From SG8-40 sp963792855 (GTDB lineage Bacteria; Pseudomonadota; Gammaproteobacteria; Burkholderiales; Eutrophovitaceae), in assembly GCA_963792855.1 (NCBI GenBank), contig CAWBXZ010000003.1:310001-374000 (forward strand): a stretch of 64,000 nt of DNA, read 5' to 3'. Position 1 is the first letter of the stretch; each line of letters starts with the position of its first letter. The notes beneath the pieces were generated by a model, which saw only the letters and a program-made list of their open reading frames with translations, had not been told where the DNA came from and did no database searches. Of the stretch, positions 27,223 through 36,810 are shown one piece after another. A program made the translations under genes and the position numbers.

Positions 27223-28275
27223 TCATCCGAGAAGAAATTTCCGCATCGTGTCGTTGAGGAAATCGCTGTCTTCCGTACGTGTGGCTGTCGCGGCCTGGTG
27301 CCCTTGCACTGACGGAATTTCCACGAGGCGCGCATTGCGAATGCGCTGCGCCGCCTCATGCGCGGACGCCACCGGGTTGAACAGATCAAGCGGCGGCGCG
27401 GCGATCAACACCGGAACCCCAATCGCAGCAAGGGCATCGCTCGCCGCACCCGGCGTCGCATTCACATCATGTGCCTCGTAGGCCCAGGACTGATACAGAT
27501 AATCATGCGCGTCGAAGCCGCCGGCTTCGTTGCGTTCGGTCAATGCCGCCAGCCAGCGTTGCGCACTGCCCGCATCGGTCGCGAACTCCTGAACCGCTGC
27601 GGGTGTACGCGCCAGCAGCGCTGTCATGAGCGCCGTGTATGCTGCCCAGCCGCGCGCCGGCCTCGAAGCGAAGCCGGTTTGGCTCCATTCCGGGTCGGCA
27701 GTCAGGCAGCGGCGCGCAGTTTCCACTACAAGCGCCGCCCAGGGATGCGTTTTCGCCATTGGCGTCATGGCGACGACACGTTGGGCCAGGCCCGGGTAAC
27801 TGACCGCCCACTGCAAGGCCTGCATGCCGCCCATCGATGCTCCAACGACAGCATGCATGGTGCGCACATCGATCACTTCGGCCAGCAGCCGGTATTGCGC
27901 CTGCACCATGTCGCGAATCCCGAACCGCGGGAAGCGCATCTTCGACTGACCGGCACTGTTGGAAGGCGAAGTCGTCAAACCGTTTCCGATCGGATCGGCA
28001 CAAACGATAAAGAACCGGTCGGTATCCAGCGCCTTGCCGGGTCCGATGAGAAAGTCGAGCCGGTGATGATTGCCAGTAAGAGAAATGCACGCCAGAACGA
28101 GATTGCTTCGATCCGCGTTCAAGGTTCCGTGCGTGACATAGGATTGACAATAGTCACGAATGACCTCACCGCTTTCGAGGCGCAGGTCTCCCAGCTCCGC
28201 GATCTGGTGCGGGCGATCGATCCAACCATCCTGCATCGGCGGGTGTCTGTAGTTTTCGTCAGTGCTGATGGCCAT
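27223..28275 (-). CDS. MetX-like alpha/beta hydrolase
   Basis: The 350-residue protein belongs to the homoserine O-acyltransferase (MetX) branch of the alpha/beta-hydrolase fold. It has the nucleophile elbow GASMGGMQ (Ser147), an aspartate in PLDLFNP (Asp297) and a histidine in QGHQAA (His326), plus the oxyanion segment SLTGNHH. The lid region between about residues 175 and 240 is shorter and different from true homoserine acyltransferases, and no methionine genes are nearby. A hydrolase or acyltransferase acting on a catabolic intermediate is more likely than MetX itself. Confidence 0.78.
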   Translation of the reverse strand: MAISTDENYRHPPMQDGWIDRPHQIAELGDLRLESGEVIRDYCQSYVTHGTLNADRSNLVLACISLTGNHHRLDFLIGPGKALDTDRFFIVCADPIGNGLTTSPSNSAGQSKMRFPRFGIRDMVQAQYRLLAEVIDVRTMHAVVGASMGGMQALQWAVSYPGLAQRVVAMTPMAKTHPWAALVVETARRCLTADPEWSQTGFASRPARGWAAYTALMTALLARTPAAVQEFATDAGSAQRWLAALTERNEAGGFDAHDYLYQSWAYEAHDVNATPGAASDALAAIGVPVLIAAPPLDLFNPVASAHEAAQRIRNARLVEIPSVQGHQAATATRTEDSDFLNDTMRKFLLG

Positions 28276-28525
28276 GTTGATTTTCTACCACAGAGACGCC
28301 GGTCACAGAGAATCGATGTCACCGAGAAACGAACGGGTATGCAAAAAACCGTGTTCGAGCGAGGCGATCATGACGAATGGCACGCGACCAGGCGTTCCTG
28401 CAACCGTCGGCGGATCAAGAGTGAAGACAGGCCGCATGGCCGCCTTCGTTCGTTGTCTTCATGGCAAGGATCGCTTTGCTTTTCTTATCACGCCTGCTGA
28501 TCTGTTTGTCCAGGAAACCCCGCGC

Positions 28526-29632
28526 CTAGTCATCGAACATGATCACGGTACGTATACCCTCACCTCGCGCCAGCATCCCGAAACCGTCGTTGATTTCATC
28601 GAGCCGGATGCGGCGCGTAATCAACTCATCCAGTTTCAGGCGGCCTTTGAGGTACTCGTCAACGAGCCAAGGAAAATCGCGCATGGGCCGTGCGTTGCCG
28701 TAACTTGAACGCACCATACGGCGCTCACCCATCAAGGACCCCCAGCGAAAGCTCACCTCCTGGTCGGCGTTGACCTTGCCCAGCCAGACCACGCTTGCTC
28801 CGGGACGCGACATCTCGACGGCCATTCTGAACACCGCGGCATTCCCGGCGGACTCGAACACGTAGTCTGCACCACGGCCGTGGGTCAGTCGCAAGACCGC
28901 ATCGACAGCATCGCCGGCACTGGCGTCGACGCAGTGCGTCGCACCGAACACGCGCGCTCTGCGCAATTTTTCCTCGCCGAGATCAACCGCGACGATCGTT
29001 GAGGCACCAGCCAGGCGCGCTCCCTGTAGCGCATTCAGCCCGACCGCACCGCAACCAACGACCGCGACGCTCGAACCCGGTTGCACTTCGGCCTTTCGAA
29101 TGACGCCACCGACTCCGGTCATGACGCCGCAGCCGATAATGCAGGCACGGTCGAACGGCATCTCCTTCGCAATCGGTATCGCGCCCGACTCCGGCACCAC
29201 GGTGTATTCGGCATGCGTCGAAGTCACGGAGTAATGAAAAATCTCGTCGCCATTGCGTCGCATGCGTGACGTGCCGTCGAGCAGATGGCCCTGCGGCTGG
29301 TGATGCCTGAACGGTTCACACAGGATCGGCAGGTCGCGGTCGCAGTAGAAGCAGTGCCCGCAATGCGGATTCCATGACAGCAGAACATGATCACCTGGGC
29401 GTACCCGCGTCACGCCGGCGCCGACTTCTTCTACCACGCCGGCACCCTCATGCCCGAGAACGATGGGTACCGGATATGCGAGTGACCCCTGCATGACCTC
29501 CAGATCCGTGTGACACAGGCCGCTTGCCTGCACGCGCACCAGCACATCGCCGGCCCGCAGGGGTTGCATCTCGAGTTCCTCGATCTCCAGCGGTTCACCG
29601 ATGGCATTCAGTACGGCTGCCTTGAATCGCAA
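28526..29632 (-). CDS. zinc-dependent alcohol dehydrogenase, class III-like
   Basis: A 368-residue medium-chain dehydrogenase that begins at a TTG with GGAGAT upstream. Catalytic zinc ligands are Cys40 (GLCHTD) and His61-Glu62 (GHEGAG); the structural zinc site is Cys91, Cys94, Cys97 and Cys105. The NAD-binding motif is VVGCGAVGLNALQGARLAGA, followed by an acidic residue in VAVDLGEEK, so NAD is expected. It resembles the class III enzyme at 36811-37923 but is clearly a different gene. It sits at the end of the TRAP transporter set, suggesting oxidation of an imported alcohol or of an adduct made from it. Confidence 0.88.
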   Translation of the reverse strand: MRFKAAVLNAIGEPLEIEELEMQPLRAGDVLVRVQASGLCHTDLEVMQGSLAYPVPIVLGHEGAGVVEEVGAGVTRVRPGDHVLLSWNPHCGHCFYCDRDLPILCEPFRHHQPQGHLLDGTSRMRRNGDEIFHYSVTSTHAEYTVVPESGAIPIAKEMPFDRACIIGCGVMTGVGGVIRKAEVQPGSSVAVVGCGAVGLNALQGARLAGASTIVAVDLGEEKLRRARVFGATHCVDASAGDAVDAVLRLTHGRGADYVFESAGNAAVFRMAVEMSRPGASVVWLGKVNADQEVSFRWGSLMGERRMVRSSYGNARPMRDFPWLVDEYLKGRLKLDELITRRIRLDEINDGFGMLARGEGIRTVIMFDD

Positions 29633-29708
29633 CTTTCTTCATCTCCAAAAATGCACGTTGATCGTCTCGCGCGGGCGCACGCGGCGCCGATCGGCAATCC
29701 GCGACACG

Positions 29709-31022
29709 TCAGCCACCGAACTGCGGCAGCCACAGCGCGACCTGCGGATAGAAAACAACCATCGACAGCACGCTCGCCTGCAGGATCAGAAACGGCCACA
29801 TGGCCGAAAAAATGTCATTCAGGGAAACCTCCGGCGGCGCCACACCCTTGAGGTAGAAGGCCGCCGGCCCGAAGGGCGGCGTCAGGTAGGACAATTGCAT
29901 ATTCAGGCAGAAGAGCACGCCGAACCATACCGGGTCGTAACCAAGATCCCTGACTATGGGTACGAATATCGGCATGGTCAACAAGCAGATGCCCACCCAG
30001 TCCATGATGCATCCGAGCGCGAACAGGATCGCCATCATCAGGAAAATGATGCCAAGCGCCGGGAGATCGAGGCCAGCGAAGAGTTCGCGGATAAAGGCCG
30101 GGCCGCCGGCAAGGTTATAGACGCCGATCATCGCCGTCGCGCCGAACGACAGCCATAACAACATGCCGCAGGTCTGCATCGTCTGGCGAATCGATTCGCG
30201 AACGATCGTCCATGTCAATTCGCGACGCACTGCCGATGCGATGAGCGTTCCCACTACACCCATCGCCGCTGCCTCGGTGACGGAGGCGATGCCGAAATAG
30301 ATGGTGCCGAGCACCGCCGAGATCACCAGCAACGGCAGCGCCAGCCCCTTGAGCAGCGCGAGCTTGGCGAGCGTGCCGATGTCGCGCTCTTCAGCCGGGG
30401 CAACCGGTCCGAGCCTCGGGTTGATCTGACAGCGCACGAAGATATACACCATGTAGACCGCGGAAAGTATCAGCGCCGGTACGATGTTGGCGATAAACAG
30501 ATCACCGATCGACACATTGACGGTCAGGCCGTAGATGATCAGGACAATTGACGGCGGGATCATCGTACCGAGCGAGCCGCCGGCGCAGATGGTGCCGATC
30601 GCCAGTCTTTTGTCATAACCGAGCCGCAGCATCTGCGGCAAAGCCAGCAAACCGAGCAACACGATCTCACCGCCTATGATGCCCGTCATGGCGCCCATGA
30701 TCGTTGCCACAACCATGGTCTGTATGGCGAGTCCGCCGGGAAGCCCTCCGGCCCAAACCCGCATGGCACTGAACAAGTCCTTCGCGACGCCACATCGCTC
30801 CATGATCGAGGCCATCAGGATGAACATCGGCACGGCGACCAATGCATACTCGTTCATGAAGGTATAGATGCGGCTGGCGATCAGGGGCAGGCCGGCGGGC
30901 CCGTAAAGCCCGAGAGTGAATACCACACCGATAAGGCCGGTAACGAAGGCCAGCGGCAGCCCGAGCAAAAGCAGCAGGATCATCCCGCCGAACATCAGCA
31001 GCGTGATCCACTCGATGCTCAC
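29709..31022 (-). CDS. TRAP transporter large permease, DctM type
   Basis: A 437-residue protein with about 12 membrane helices, starting MSIEWITLLMFGGMILLLLLGLP. It has the DctM signatures VAVPMFILMASIMERCG and AGGSLGTMIPPSIVLIIYG. It forms the sodium-driven membrane channel of a TRAP transporter for organic acids or similar anions. Its start overlaps the stop of the small permease by four bases, indicating translational coupling. Confidence 0.94.
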   Translation of the reverse strand: MSIEWITLLMFGGMILLLLLGLPLAFVTGLIGVVFTLGLYGPAGLPLIASRIYTFMNEYALVAVPMFILMASIMERCGVAKDLFSAMRVWAGGLPGGLAIQTMVVATIMGAMTGIIGGEIVLLGLLALPQMLRLGYDKRLAIGTICAGGSLGTMIPPSIVLIIYGLTVNVSIGDLFIANIVPALILSAVYMVYIFVRCQINPRLGPVAPAEERDIGTLAKLALLKGLALPLLVISAVLGTIYFGIASVTEAAAMGVVGTLIASAVRRELTWTIVRESIRQTMQTCGMLLWLSFGATAMIGVYNLAGGPAFIRELFAGLDLPALGIIFLMMAILFALGCIMDWVGICLLTMPIFVPIVRDLGYDPVWFGVLFCLNMQLSYLTPPFGPAAFYLKGVAPPEVSLNDIFSAMWPFLILQASVLSMVVFYPQVALWLPQFGG

Positions 31023-31531
31023 CGGTCTGGCTCCACCACGGAACGCCTGCCAATGCGACGCAGGTCTTCAACGACGTGAACTGCCGTTTGTACGGTCATG
31101 ATCGCCGCGCAAACCGCGAACAGGGTTTTCAGATAAGCCGGAATCGGCCAATTCAACGCGGTACCAGTGGTCTCACCATGTTGCAGGGCCTGCCAGCCCT
31201 GCAGCGTGGTCGCGTAAGTGAGAAATACGAGAAATCCCAGCGCCAGCAGCGAACACAACAGCCGCGCCCATGCCTGCAAACGCTGCGGCATCTTGTCATA
31301 GGCATAACTGATGGTGATATGTCGCCGCTCTGCATGCACGTAGGGGCCGCCGATGACGAAGCAGGTTGCCGCGAACGCGATCGATAACTCATGCACCCAC
31401 ACGGTCGGCTGACTGATCGCGTAACGCATCAGCACTTCAAACGCACTGATGACCACGATGCACAGAAACAGGAAGCTGGCGAGGTTGCCAACCGCGTGCA
31501 CGGCTCGCGTGACGACGTTGCGCTCGGTCAT
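31019..31531 (-). CDS. TRAP transporter small permease, DctQ type
   Basis: A 170-residue protein with four membrane helices and the DctQ pattern (FEVLMRYAISQPTVWVHELSIAFAATCFVIGG). It pairs with the DctM subunit encoded by the overlapping next gene and follows the DctP gene by 32 bases. Confidence 0.93.
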   Translation of the reverse strand: MTERNVVTRAVHAVGNLASFLFLCIVVISAFEVLMRYAISQPTVWVHELSIAFAATCFVIGGPYVHAERRHITISYAYDKMPQRLQAWARLLCSLLALGFLVFLTYATTLQGWQALQHGETTGTALNWPIPAYLKTLFAVCAAIMTVQTAVHVVEDLRRIGRRSVVEPDR

Positions 31532-31563
31532 GCGCTTTCAGCCTCCCGGCATAACACCGGCGC

Positions 31564-32604
31564 TCAGTCCAGCAAACCGATTTGTCTCAGGAACGCGACC
31601 TGTGAATCGTAGACGCGCCGTGCCATCGGGCTTTGCGCGGCATACTTTTCCCACACGCCGCGCGCCAGTTCACGGAACTTGCGCCGTTCTTCAGATGGAA
31701 GATCAATGGCCTCGAACCCCAGTTCGCCAGCCCGCGCCAACACCGCTTCGTCGGCGGCCCTGTTGCGCTCGACCATTTCGGTGGAGAACTGCGCCACCTC
31801 GGCCTCGACAAGCTTCTTCAAATCGTCGGGCAAGGTGTTCCACTGATTGATGTTGACTGCGAAATCGGCCATCGGCATTGAGTGGTAACCCGGATACATG
31901 GGATAGGGAGCAAGCTTGTGGTAGCCCAGGTCCTCATTCATTGACAGCGTTCCCCAGTCACTGGCATCCACCACGCCGCGTTCGAGCGCCGTGTAGACTT
32001 CACTGCCAGGGAGATTGACGGGCGCAGCGCCAAGCAGCAGGAAAATATCCTGGCCGATGCCCTGCGGCGCGCGGAGTTTTACACCCTGGAGATCTGACAG
32101 TTTGCGAATCGGCTTTTTCGATACCAGACTCTCCGCTCCGTACCAGACACCGCCGACAAAGTAGGCGTTGTATTTCGCATAGATTTCTCGCGCCAGAGCC
32201 AGGCCTCCGCCTGTTTCCATCCACTGACGCATCTGCGCCGGGGTTTCGAATCCACCCTGCGGATCGCTTAGCAGTGCGAATGCTGCGTCCTTGCCGGTGA
32301 AATACGCAGGGCCGCTGTGTTGTGCTTGCAGTATGCCGGCACCAACCGCGTCGAGGCTTTCCGTCGACGAGACGATCGAATTCACGGCCAGCGCCTCGAT
32401 GCTCAACCTGCCGCCGGAACGCTCGGTGACACGCTGCGCGAACTCCTCGAATATCTGATGCGGCAGCGTGCCTGCCTGCCACAGGGACTGGGCCTTCCAC
32501 ACGATGGGCGCATCGCCGCCTTCCCCGCCCTGCTGCTCATCCTGGCCGCATCCCGGCAACACCATCACGGCCGCCGATAGCAGCGCCACCCACATCCTCT
32601 TCAT
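31564..32604 (-). CDS. TRAP transporter substrate-binding lipoprotein, DctP type
   Basis: A 346-residue periplasmic binding protein with a lipobox (LPGC, Cys19), preceded by AGGGGGAG. The body has the DctP fold: WKAQSLWQAGTLPHQIFEEFAQRV at the start, SGPAYFTGKDAAFALLSDP, and the ligand-clamping region LSDLQGVKLRAPQGIGQDIF...ALERGVVDASDW. The family's conserved arginine that binds carboxylates lies in VKLRAP. The lipid-anchored form is less common than the soluble one. It is the first gene of a complete three-part TRAP system. Confidence 0.92.
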   Translation of the reverse strand: MKRMWVALLSAAVMVLPGCGQDEQQGGEGGDAPIVWKAQSLWQAGTLPHQIFEEFAQRVTERSGGRLSIEALAVNSIVSSTESLDAVGAGILQAQHSGPAYFTGKDAAFALLSDPQGGFETPAQMRQWMETGGGLALAREIYAKYNAYFVGGVWYGAESLVSKKPIRKLSDLQGVKLRAPQGIGQDIFLLLGAAPVNLPGSEVYTALERGVVDASDWGTLSMNEDLGYHKLAPYPMYPGYHSMPMADFAVNINQWNTLPDDLKKLVEAEVAQFSTEMVERNRAADEAVLARAGELGFEAIDLPSEERRKFRELARGVWEKYAAQSPMARRVYDSQVAFLRQIGLLD

Positions 32605-32762
32605 GCTCGCTCCCCCTGCTGTTATCGACCTTTGCCGTCCTGCCCGGCAAAGTGCCGCTCCCTCCCCATCGTTCGCGGGGCTGCTTTGTGTTTGTGCCCC
32701 GTCACCGGAGCGCGTAATTGCGCCCAGCGGGCAACGCCGGCTGATTCGTTCCGGCCGTGACG

Positions 32763-33629
32763 TTACCGCGGACCGGTGCGGTCCGTGCCACGATACAAGA
32801 TTTGAAACGACTCCTCTGCAATCTTCGCATGCAGGGCCATTTCCTCGGCTCCGTAATCGACTTTCGGCGCCGGCTCCAGAACAAAATTGTGATGCGTGTC
32901 CTTGCCTCGCACCAAAGTTGCGTAATCCCGCGCGCCGGAAATCTGGCTCACGTAGGTTGGCACGTAGCGGATCGCCAGGCCGATGCGACGGGTGCCCGTC
33001 GCGTTCGGATTCGACGCGTGAACGGTGCGCACATGATGCAGCGACATCTCACCGGGCTTCAAGGCCACGTCAACCGTCTTGCTTTCGTCGACATCGATCT
33101 GTACCTCCTGCCCGCGCGTCAGAAGATTGTGTTCTGCGAAAGTGTCGACGTGCGGCAACTGATCCAGCAGGTGGCTGCCCGGCAACATGCGCATCGCGCC
33201 GTTCTCCGGCGTTACATCCGACAGCGCAATCCAGGCGGTCGTCACGTCCGGGTGCGACAGGCCCCAGTAAGTGGAATCCTGATGCCATGAAATAAAAGCG
33301 TCGTCGTTTGGATCCTTGATAAAGAAGTTGGTACCCCAGGCCAGAATGTCGGGCCCGAGAATATCTTCCACCGCGTCGAGTATTCTCGCATCGCGAATCA
33401 ACTCGTTGATCCAGGTGAATACCAGGTGCGGCTTGTTACGCAACGCTGTTTTCATGATGGGTTGATGCCCGGCTTCGTAGGCCTCCAGCTTGCTGCGATA
33501 CTCCGCCGCATCCGACTCGGACATCACTCGAACCGGAAAATAATAACCGTCGCGTTGGTATGCCTTTACCGCGGCCGCATCGAGACGTTTCAGAGGACGG
33601 GATGAGGACGATAACTGCGCGCTTTCCAT
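32763..33629 (-). CDS. phytanoyl-CoA dioxygenase family protein (first copy)
   Basis: Starting at the ATG with AGGAG seven bases upstream, the 288-residue protein is an Fe(II)/2-oxoglutarate dioxygenase. The iron triad is His116-x-Asp118 (WHQDSTYWG) and His204 (VRTVHAS), and an arginine shortly after is placed to bind 2-oxoglutarate. The N-terminus (AVKAYQRDGYYFP) is typical of the family, which hydroxylates or demethylates small molecules. It lies between the TRAP transporter and the SMP-30 gene, so its substrate may enter by that transporter. Confidence 0.88.
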   Translation of the reverse strand: MESAQLSSSSRPLKRLDAAAVKAYQRDGYYFPVRVMSESDAAEYRSKLEAYEAGHQPIMKTALRNKPHLVFTWINELIRDARILDAVEDILGPDILAWGTNFFIKDPNDDAFISWHQDSTYWGLSHPDVTTAWIALSDVTPENGAMRMLPGSHLLDQLPHVDTFAEHNLLTRGQEVQIDVDESKTVDVALKPGEMSLHHVRTVHASNPNATGTRRIGLAIRYVPTYVSQISGARDYATLVRGKDTHHNFVLEPAPKVDYGAEEMALHAKIAEESFQILYRGTDRTGPR

Positions 33630-33656
33630 GAACAACTCCTGGATACCATTCAAGAA

Positions 33657-33684
33657 AACCGCGGGGACCGCTCGGTCCCCGCGC
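33657..33684 (-). terminator. hairpin between SMP-30 and dioxygenase genes
   Basis: Nine-base arms GCGGGGACC / GGTCCCCGC (33661-33669 and 33674-33682) enclose a GCTC loop. On the minus strand the stem is followed by GGTTTTCTT. It follows the SMP-30 stop and could end or attenuate that transcript before the dioxygenase gene. Confidence 0.65.
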
Positions 33685-33702
33685 ACTGATAAAAACCGCT
33701 TG

Positions 33703-34785
33703 TTACGGCAACTGGTAACCCTTGACACCAACCCGAATCGTATACAGGCTCTTGCCAGAGGTCAGATACAACAGGTTCGCATCCGCGCCGCGGCCAAAAC
33801 CTACATTGGTTGGCATTTCCTCGCCCGTCGAAATGTAGGCAAGCTCCTTCCCCTGGGGGTTCAGGACCTGGACGCCGGGCCGATGTTCGCAACGCGAAGC
33901 AATCCACAGGTTTCCGCGTTCATCCGCAACCATTCCGTCAGGACCGCTGCACGGCTTGCTTAGCTTCGAATAATCGATCAGTACGCGCCGGTTGCTGAGT
34001 TTGCCATCGGCATCGACATCATAAGCCTGCAGCAAGTGGCCGGCCTGTACCGTCGTTTCACCTTCCTGAAGATTCTGGAACTCGAAGAATCCATTGTCGT
34101 TGCTGACGATGTACATCGTCTTCTGATCCGGAGAAATCAGAATGCCGTTGCACTTTCCGCAGTTGGTCGCAACGCGCGTGACCGTGCCGTCCGGATCCAG
34201 CCGGTAGGCGGCATATCCATCCTGGAAGATGGGTTCATGCCCGAGGTAACGCGGGTCGGTAAAATAGATGCGTCCCTTCTCGTCGATGGTAATGTCATTC
34301 AGCGCGTTATACGGCTCGCCTTTATACAGGCCGGTCAGAATGTAACTCTTGCCGGTGCCCATGTCGGTCCTGATCAGCATGCGGCCGCCAAAATCCGCGC
34401 CCAGCGCGGCGATCATATTGCCGTCGCGATCAAACTTGATGCCGTTGGACATGCCTGACGGGCTGCGAAAAATCGTGGCCTTGCCTGATTTCGGATCGTA
34501 CTTCCATATGTTGCCGGCCTGGGCGTACTTGCCGCTGGCATCGCGGCAAAACCTGGTGAACGTGATATCGCTGAAGTAAATCATGCCGTCGTGGCCCGCG
34601 GCAACGCCCTCAGTGAGCATGCAACCGCCGTCGAATACGCGATCCAGCCGCGCGTTCGCCGGCACGAGGCTGCGATCGCCGGTTGGCGCCGGGAATCCGG
34701 GATCAGCCGCGTGGACACTTGCCGACATCGTTAGCACCGCGCCAATCAGAACGGCACTTCGTTTCACGAAACCCAACGCTTTCAT
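33703..34785 (-). CDS. SMP-30/gluconolactonase family exported protein
   Basis: The ATG with CAGGAGGGG upstream gives 360 residues. A signal peptide (ending SVHAAD) makes this a periplasmic protein. The beta-propeller carries the SMP-30 metal-site elements: the Glu in MLTEGVAAGHDG, an Asn in ALNDITIDEKGRIYFTDPRYL, and the Asp in PDGMVADERGN. Family members hydrolyse sugar lactones with a divalent metal. Location between two dioxygenases and an isomerase suggests it opens a lactone outside the cytoplasm before uptake. Confidence 0.85.
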   Translation of the reverse strand: MKALGFVKRSAVLIGAVLTMSASVHAADPGFPAPTGDRSLVPANARLDRVFDGGCMLTEGVAAGHDGMIYFSDITFTRFCRDASGKYAQAGNIWKYDPKSGKATIFRSPSGMSNGIKFDRDGNMIAALGADFGGRMLIRTDMGTGKSYILTGLYKGEPYNALNDITIDEKGRIYFTDPRYLGHEPIFQDGYAAYRLDPDGTVTRVATNCGKCNGILISPDQKTMYIVSNDNGFFEFQNLQEGETTVQAGHLLQAYDVDADGKLSNRRVLIDYSKLSKPCSGPDGMVADERGNLWIASRCEHRPGVQVLNPQGKELAYISTGEEMPTNVGFGRGADANLLYLTSGKSLYTIRVGVKGYQLP

Positions 34786-34903
34786 GGTCCCCTCCTGTTG
34801 TTCGTTGTTGGACTGCAACAAGAGACGCAAACACCGACGCGCCCCAATGGTTCTCACAACTCACCAAACACTCTATAAAACGATTGTACGCTGCGCGCAA
34901 CTT

Positions 34904-35764
34904 TCACGGCGAATCATTCTGCCCACCGCTTTCGGTCTCGATGCGCCGCCAGAGCGCGCGCACCATGTCCTTGAGCATGAGCGCCTCTTCCCAGCGGTCC
35001 GAGAGCTCATAACCATCCGGGCCCGTCATCGCGTATTCCTTCGGACCCAGTTCACACAGGAACGTGAGTGACGCGTCGGCCGGTGCCCGGCGCCGCCACG
35101 AGCGGAAACCGTATTCCCACCAGCCCATGAACAGATCGACCCAGTCTTTGTGATGCGCGAAGCTGATCTGCACCTGCACTTGTTCACGACTCGCGACACG
35201 GCCGTGAAATCCCCAGCAGTTATCGATGATCCGGTGCATGTATGCATGGTTTTCGTCGCTGATCGGCCATGCGAACTCCCGGCCGACAACGTAATGGGAC
35301 AGGTCGCCCGTCAGACGCAGATCCGGAAAGCGATCGAGCAGATGCAGTGTGAAAAACAGGTCAGTGGTCATCCGGTCGCGATGGGTTTCGATGTGCAACT
35401 CCTGTCCGGCCCTGTCCGCCAGATCCAGCCAGCCCTCGATGTAGGGCACGCAGTCTTCGAGACGGTAGGGTTTTACGTCGGGCTGCAGATTGATGTGATC
35501 GGCACCGAGTTCGGCGACATGATCGAGAATGGGCTTTAGATCGTCCACCGTTTTCGGGTAACACTGTGCCTGCCAGGTCATTGCGTTATCGCGCAGGAAC
35601 CGGGTGACTTCACGCGCATAATCGAGTTCAAAGAAACGAACGCCGCAACCGTCAAACCCTGCGTCCCGGATCATTTCCAGTTTTTCCGCTAACGACCACT
35701 CCTGCCCGTCCGGACGCCTGCGCTCCATCGCCCACAGTGACTGATAAACGAGGAGTTTTTGCAT
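34904..35764 (-). CDS. sugar phosphate isomerase/epimerase family TIM barrel
   Basis: A 286-residue xylose-isomerase-like TIM barrel: WSLAEKLEMIRDAGFDGCGVRFFELDY at the start, HINLQPDVKPYRLEDCVPYIEGWLDLA, then ELHIETHRDRMTTD with the metal-ligand glutamate and LTGDLSHYVVGREF with Asp and His ligands. Such proteins interconvert keto sugars or decarboxylate and epimerise sugar acids. It is on the same strand as the formaldehyde genes and SMP-30. The specific reaction cannot be read from the sequence. Confidence 0.82.
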   Translation of the reverse strand: MQKLLVYQSLWAMERRRPDGQEWSLAEKLEMIRDAGFDGCGVRFFELDYAREVTRFLRDNAMTWQAQCYPKTVDDLKPILDHVAELGADHINLQPDVKPYRLEDCVPYIEGWLDLADRAGQELHIETHRDRMTTDLFFTLHLLDRFPDLRLTGDLSHYVVGREFAWPISDENHAYMHRIIDNCWGFHGRVASREQVQVQISFAHHKDWVDLFMGWWEYGFRSWRRRAPADASLTFLCELGPKEYAMTGPDGYELSDRWEEALMLKDMVRALWRRIETESGGQNDSP

Positions 35765-35794
35765 TCGCGTTTTCTCGCTCCGCCGCGTCCTGGC

Positions 35795-36637
35795 CTACGC
35801 GCGCAATTGCGTCGCGTGGTGACGCAGGTGATCTTCCATAAAAGTCGAGATGAAAAAATACCCGTGGTCGTATCCCTCGTGGCGCCGCAGCGTCAGCTCC
35901 TGATTCACTTTTCTGCCCGCGGCTTCGAATGCCTCCGGATGCAATTGCTCGTCGAGAAAGGCATCGGACAGTCCCTGATCAATCAGGATCGGTCCGTGGT
36001 ACGGTCCTTTGGCGATCAGTTCGGTCGCGTCGTATTCACGCCACGCCGTCCGGTCATCGCCCAGATATCCATTGAAAGCGTTCTCCCCCCACGGGCAGCG
36101 GCTGGGCGCGCAAATGGGCGCAAATGCCGACAACGACCGGAACCGTTCAGGATTGCGAAGCGCCAGCGTGAGCGCGCCGTGCCCGCCCATTGAATGGCCG
36201 AAGATCCCCTGGCGTGTACTGTCTACGGCAAACGCATCCGCGATCACTGCCGGCAATTCCCGGACAAGGTAGCTGTACATTCGGTAGTGGCCGGACCAGA
36301 GCGGTTGCGTCGCATCGACATAGAAGCCGGCGCCAAGCCCGAAATCCCATGATTCATCCTCACCGGCAATGTTGGCGCCGCGCGGACTCGTATCACAGGC
36401 GACCAGCGCAATACCGTATTGCGCCGCCAGACGCTGCGCGCCCGCCTTGATCATGAAGGTCTCTTCCGTGCAGGTGAGCCCCGCAAGATAGAACAGGACC
36501 GGGACCTTATGATCCCGCGCCTGCGGCGGCTGGTACACCGAAAACCGCATCGGTAGACCGATTTTCGCGGAGTGGTGGCGGTAGTAACCCAGCACCCCGT
36601 CGAAACACTTGTGCTCGCTGAGCGTTTCGATCTTCAT
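35795..36637 (-). CDS. fghA: S-formylglutathione hydrolase
   Basis: A 280-residue esterase-D-type alpha/beta hydrolase that splits S-formylglutathione to formate and glutathione, the second step of glutathione-dependent formaldehyde oxidation. It has the nucleophile elbow GHSMGGHGAL (Ser149), the PVLFYLAGLTCTEETFMIKAG oxyanion block with the family's conserved cysteine, and a His near the end (EGYDHGYFFI). Length and motifs match the family closely. The next gene upstream on the same strand encodes the partner dehydrogenase. Confidence 0.94.
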   Translation of the reverse strand: MKIETLSEHKCFDGVLGYYRHHSAKIGLPMRFSVYQPPQARDHKVPVLFYLAGLTCTEETFMIKAGAQRLAAQYGIALVACDTSPRGANIAGEDESWDFGLGAGFYVDATQPLWSGHYRMYSYLVRELPAVIADAFAVDSTRQGIFGHSMGGHGALTLALRNPERFRSLSAFAPICAPSRCPWGENAFNGYLGDDRTAWREYDATELIAKGPYHGPILIDQGLSDAFLDEQLHPEAFEAAGRKVNQELTLRRHEGYDHGYFFISTFMEDHLRHHATQLRA

Positions 36638-36810
36638 CGCCTATGTACTCCGTCCACGGCGGACAGCGGCGTCGACACCGCAATCTGCAGAAACACGCAA
36701 CGCGGAATACTGCGAAACAATGTGCCAAACAGCCCGCCCACTAGCGCACGCGCGTCGTTTGCCGCGGTTGACCACCACGTGAGCAGGACGCTGGCAACAC
36801 CGGACGCAGG

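Noticed and set aside
27223..28275. Annotation as homoserine O-acetyltransferase (metX)
   Set aside because: Catalytic residues fit the fold, but the lid region differs and no methionine-biosynthesis context exists, so only a MetX-like hydrolase is claimed.
32630..32652. Inverted repeat CTTTGCCG / CGGCAAAG between the dioxygenase and TRAP genes
   Set aside because: Only eight-base arms without a T run on the minus strand; too weak to call a terminator or operator.
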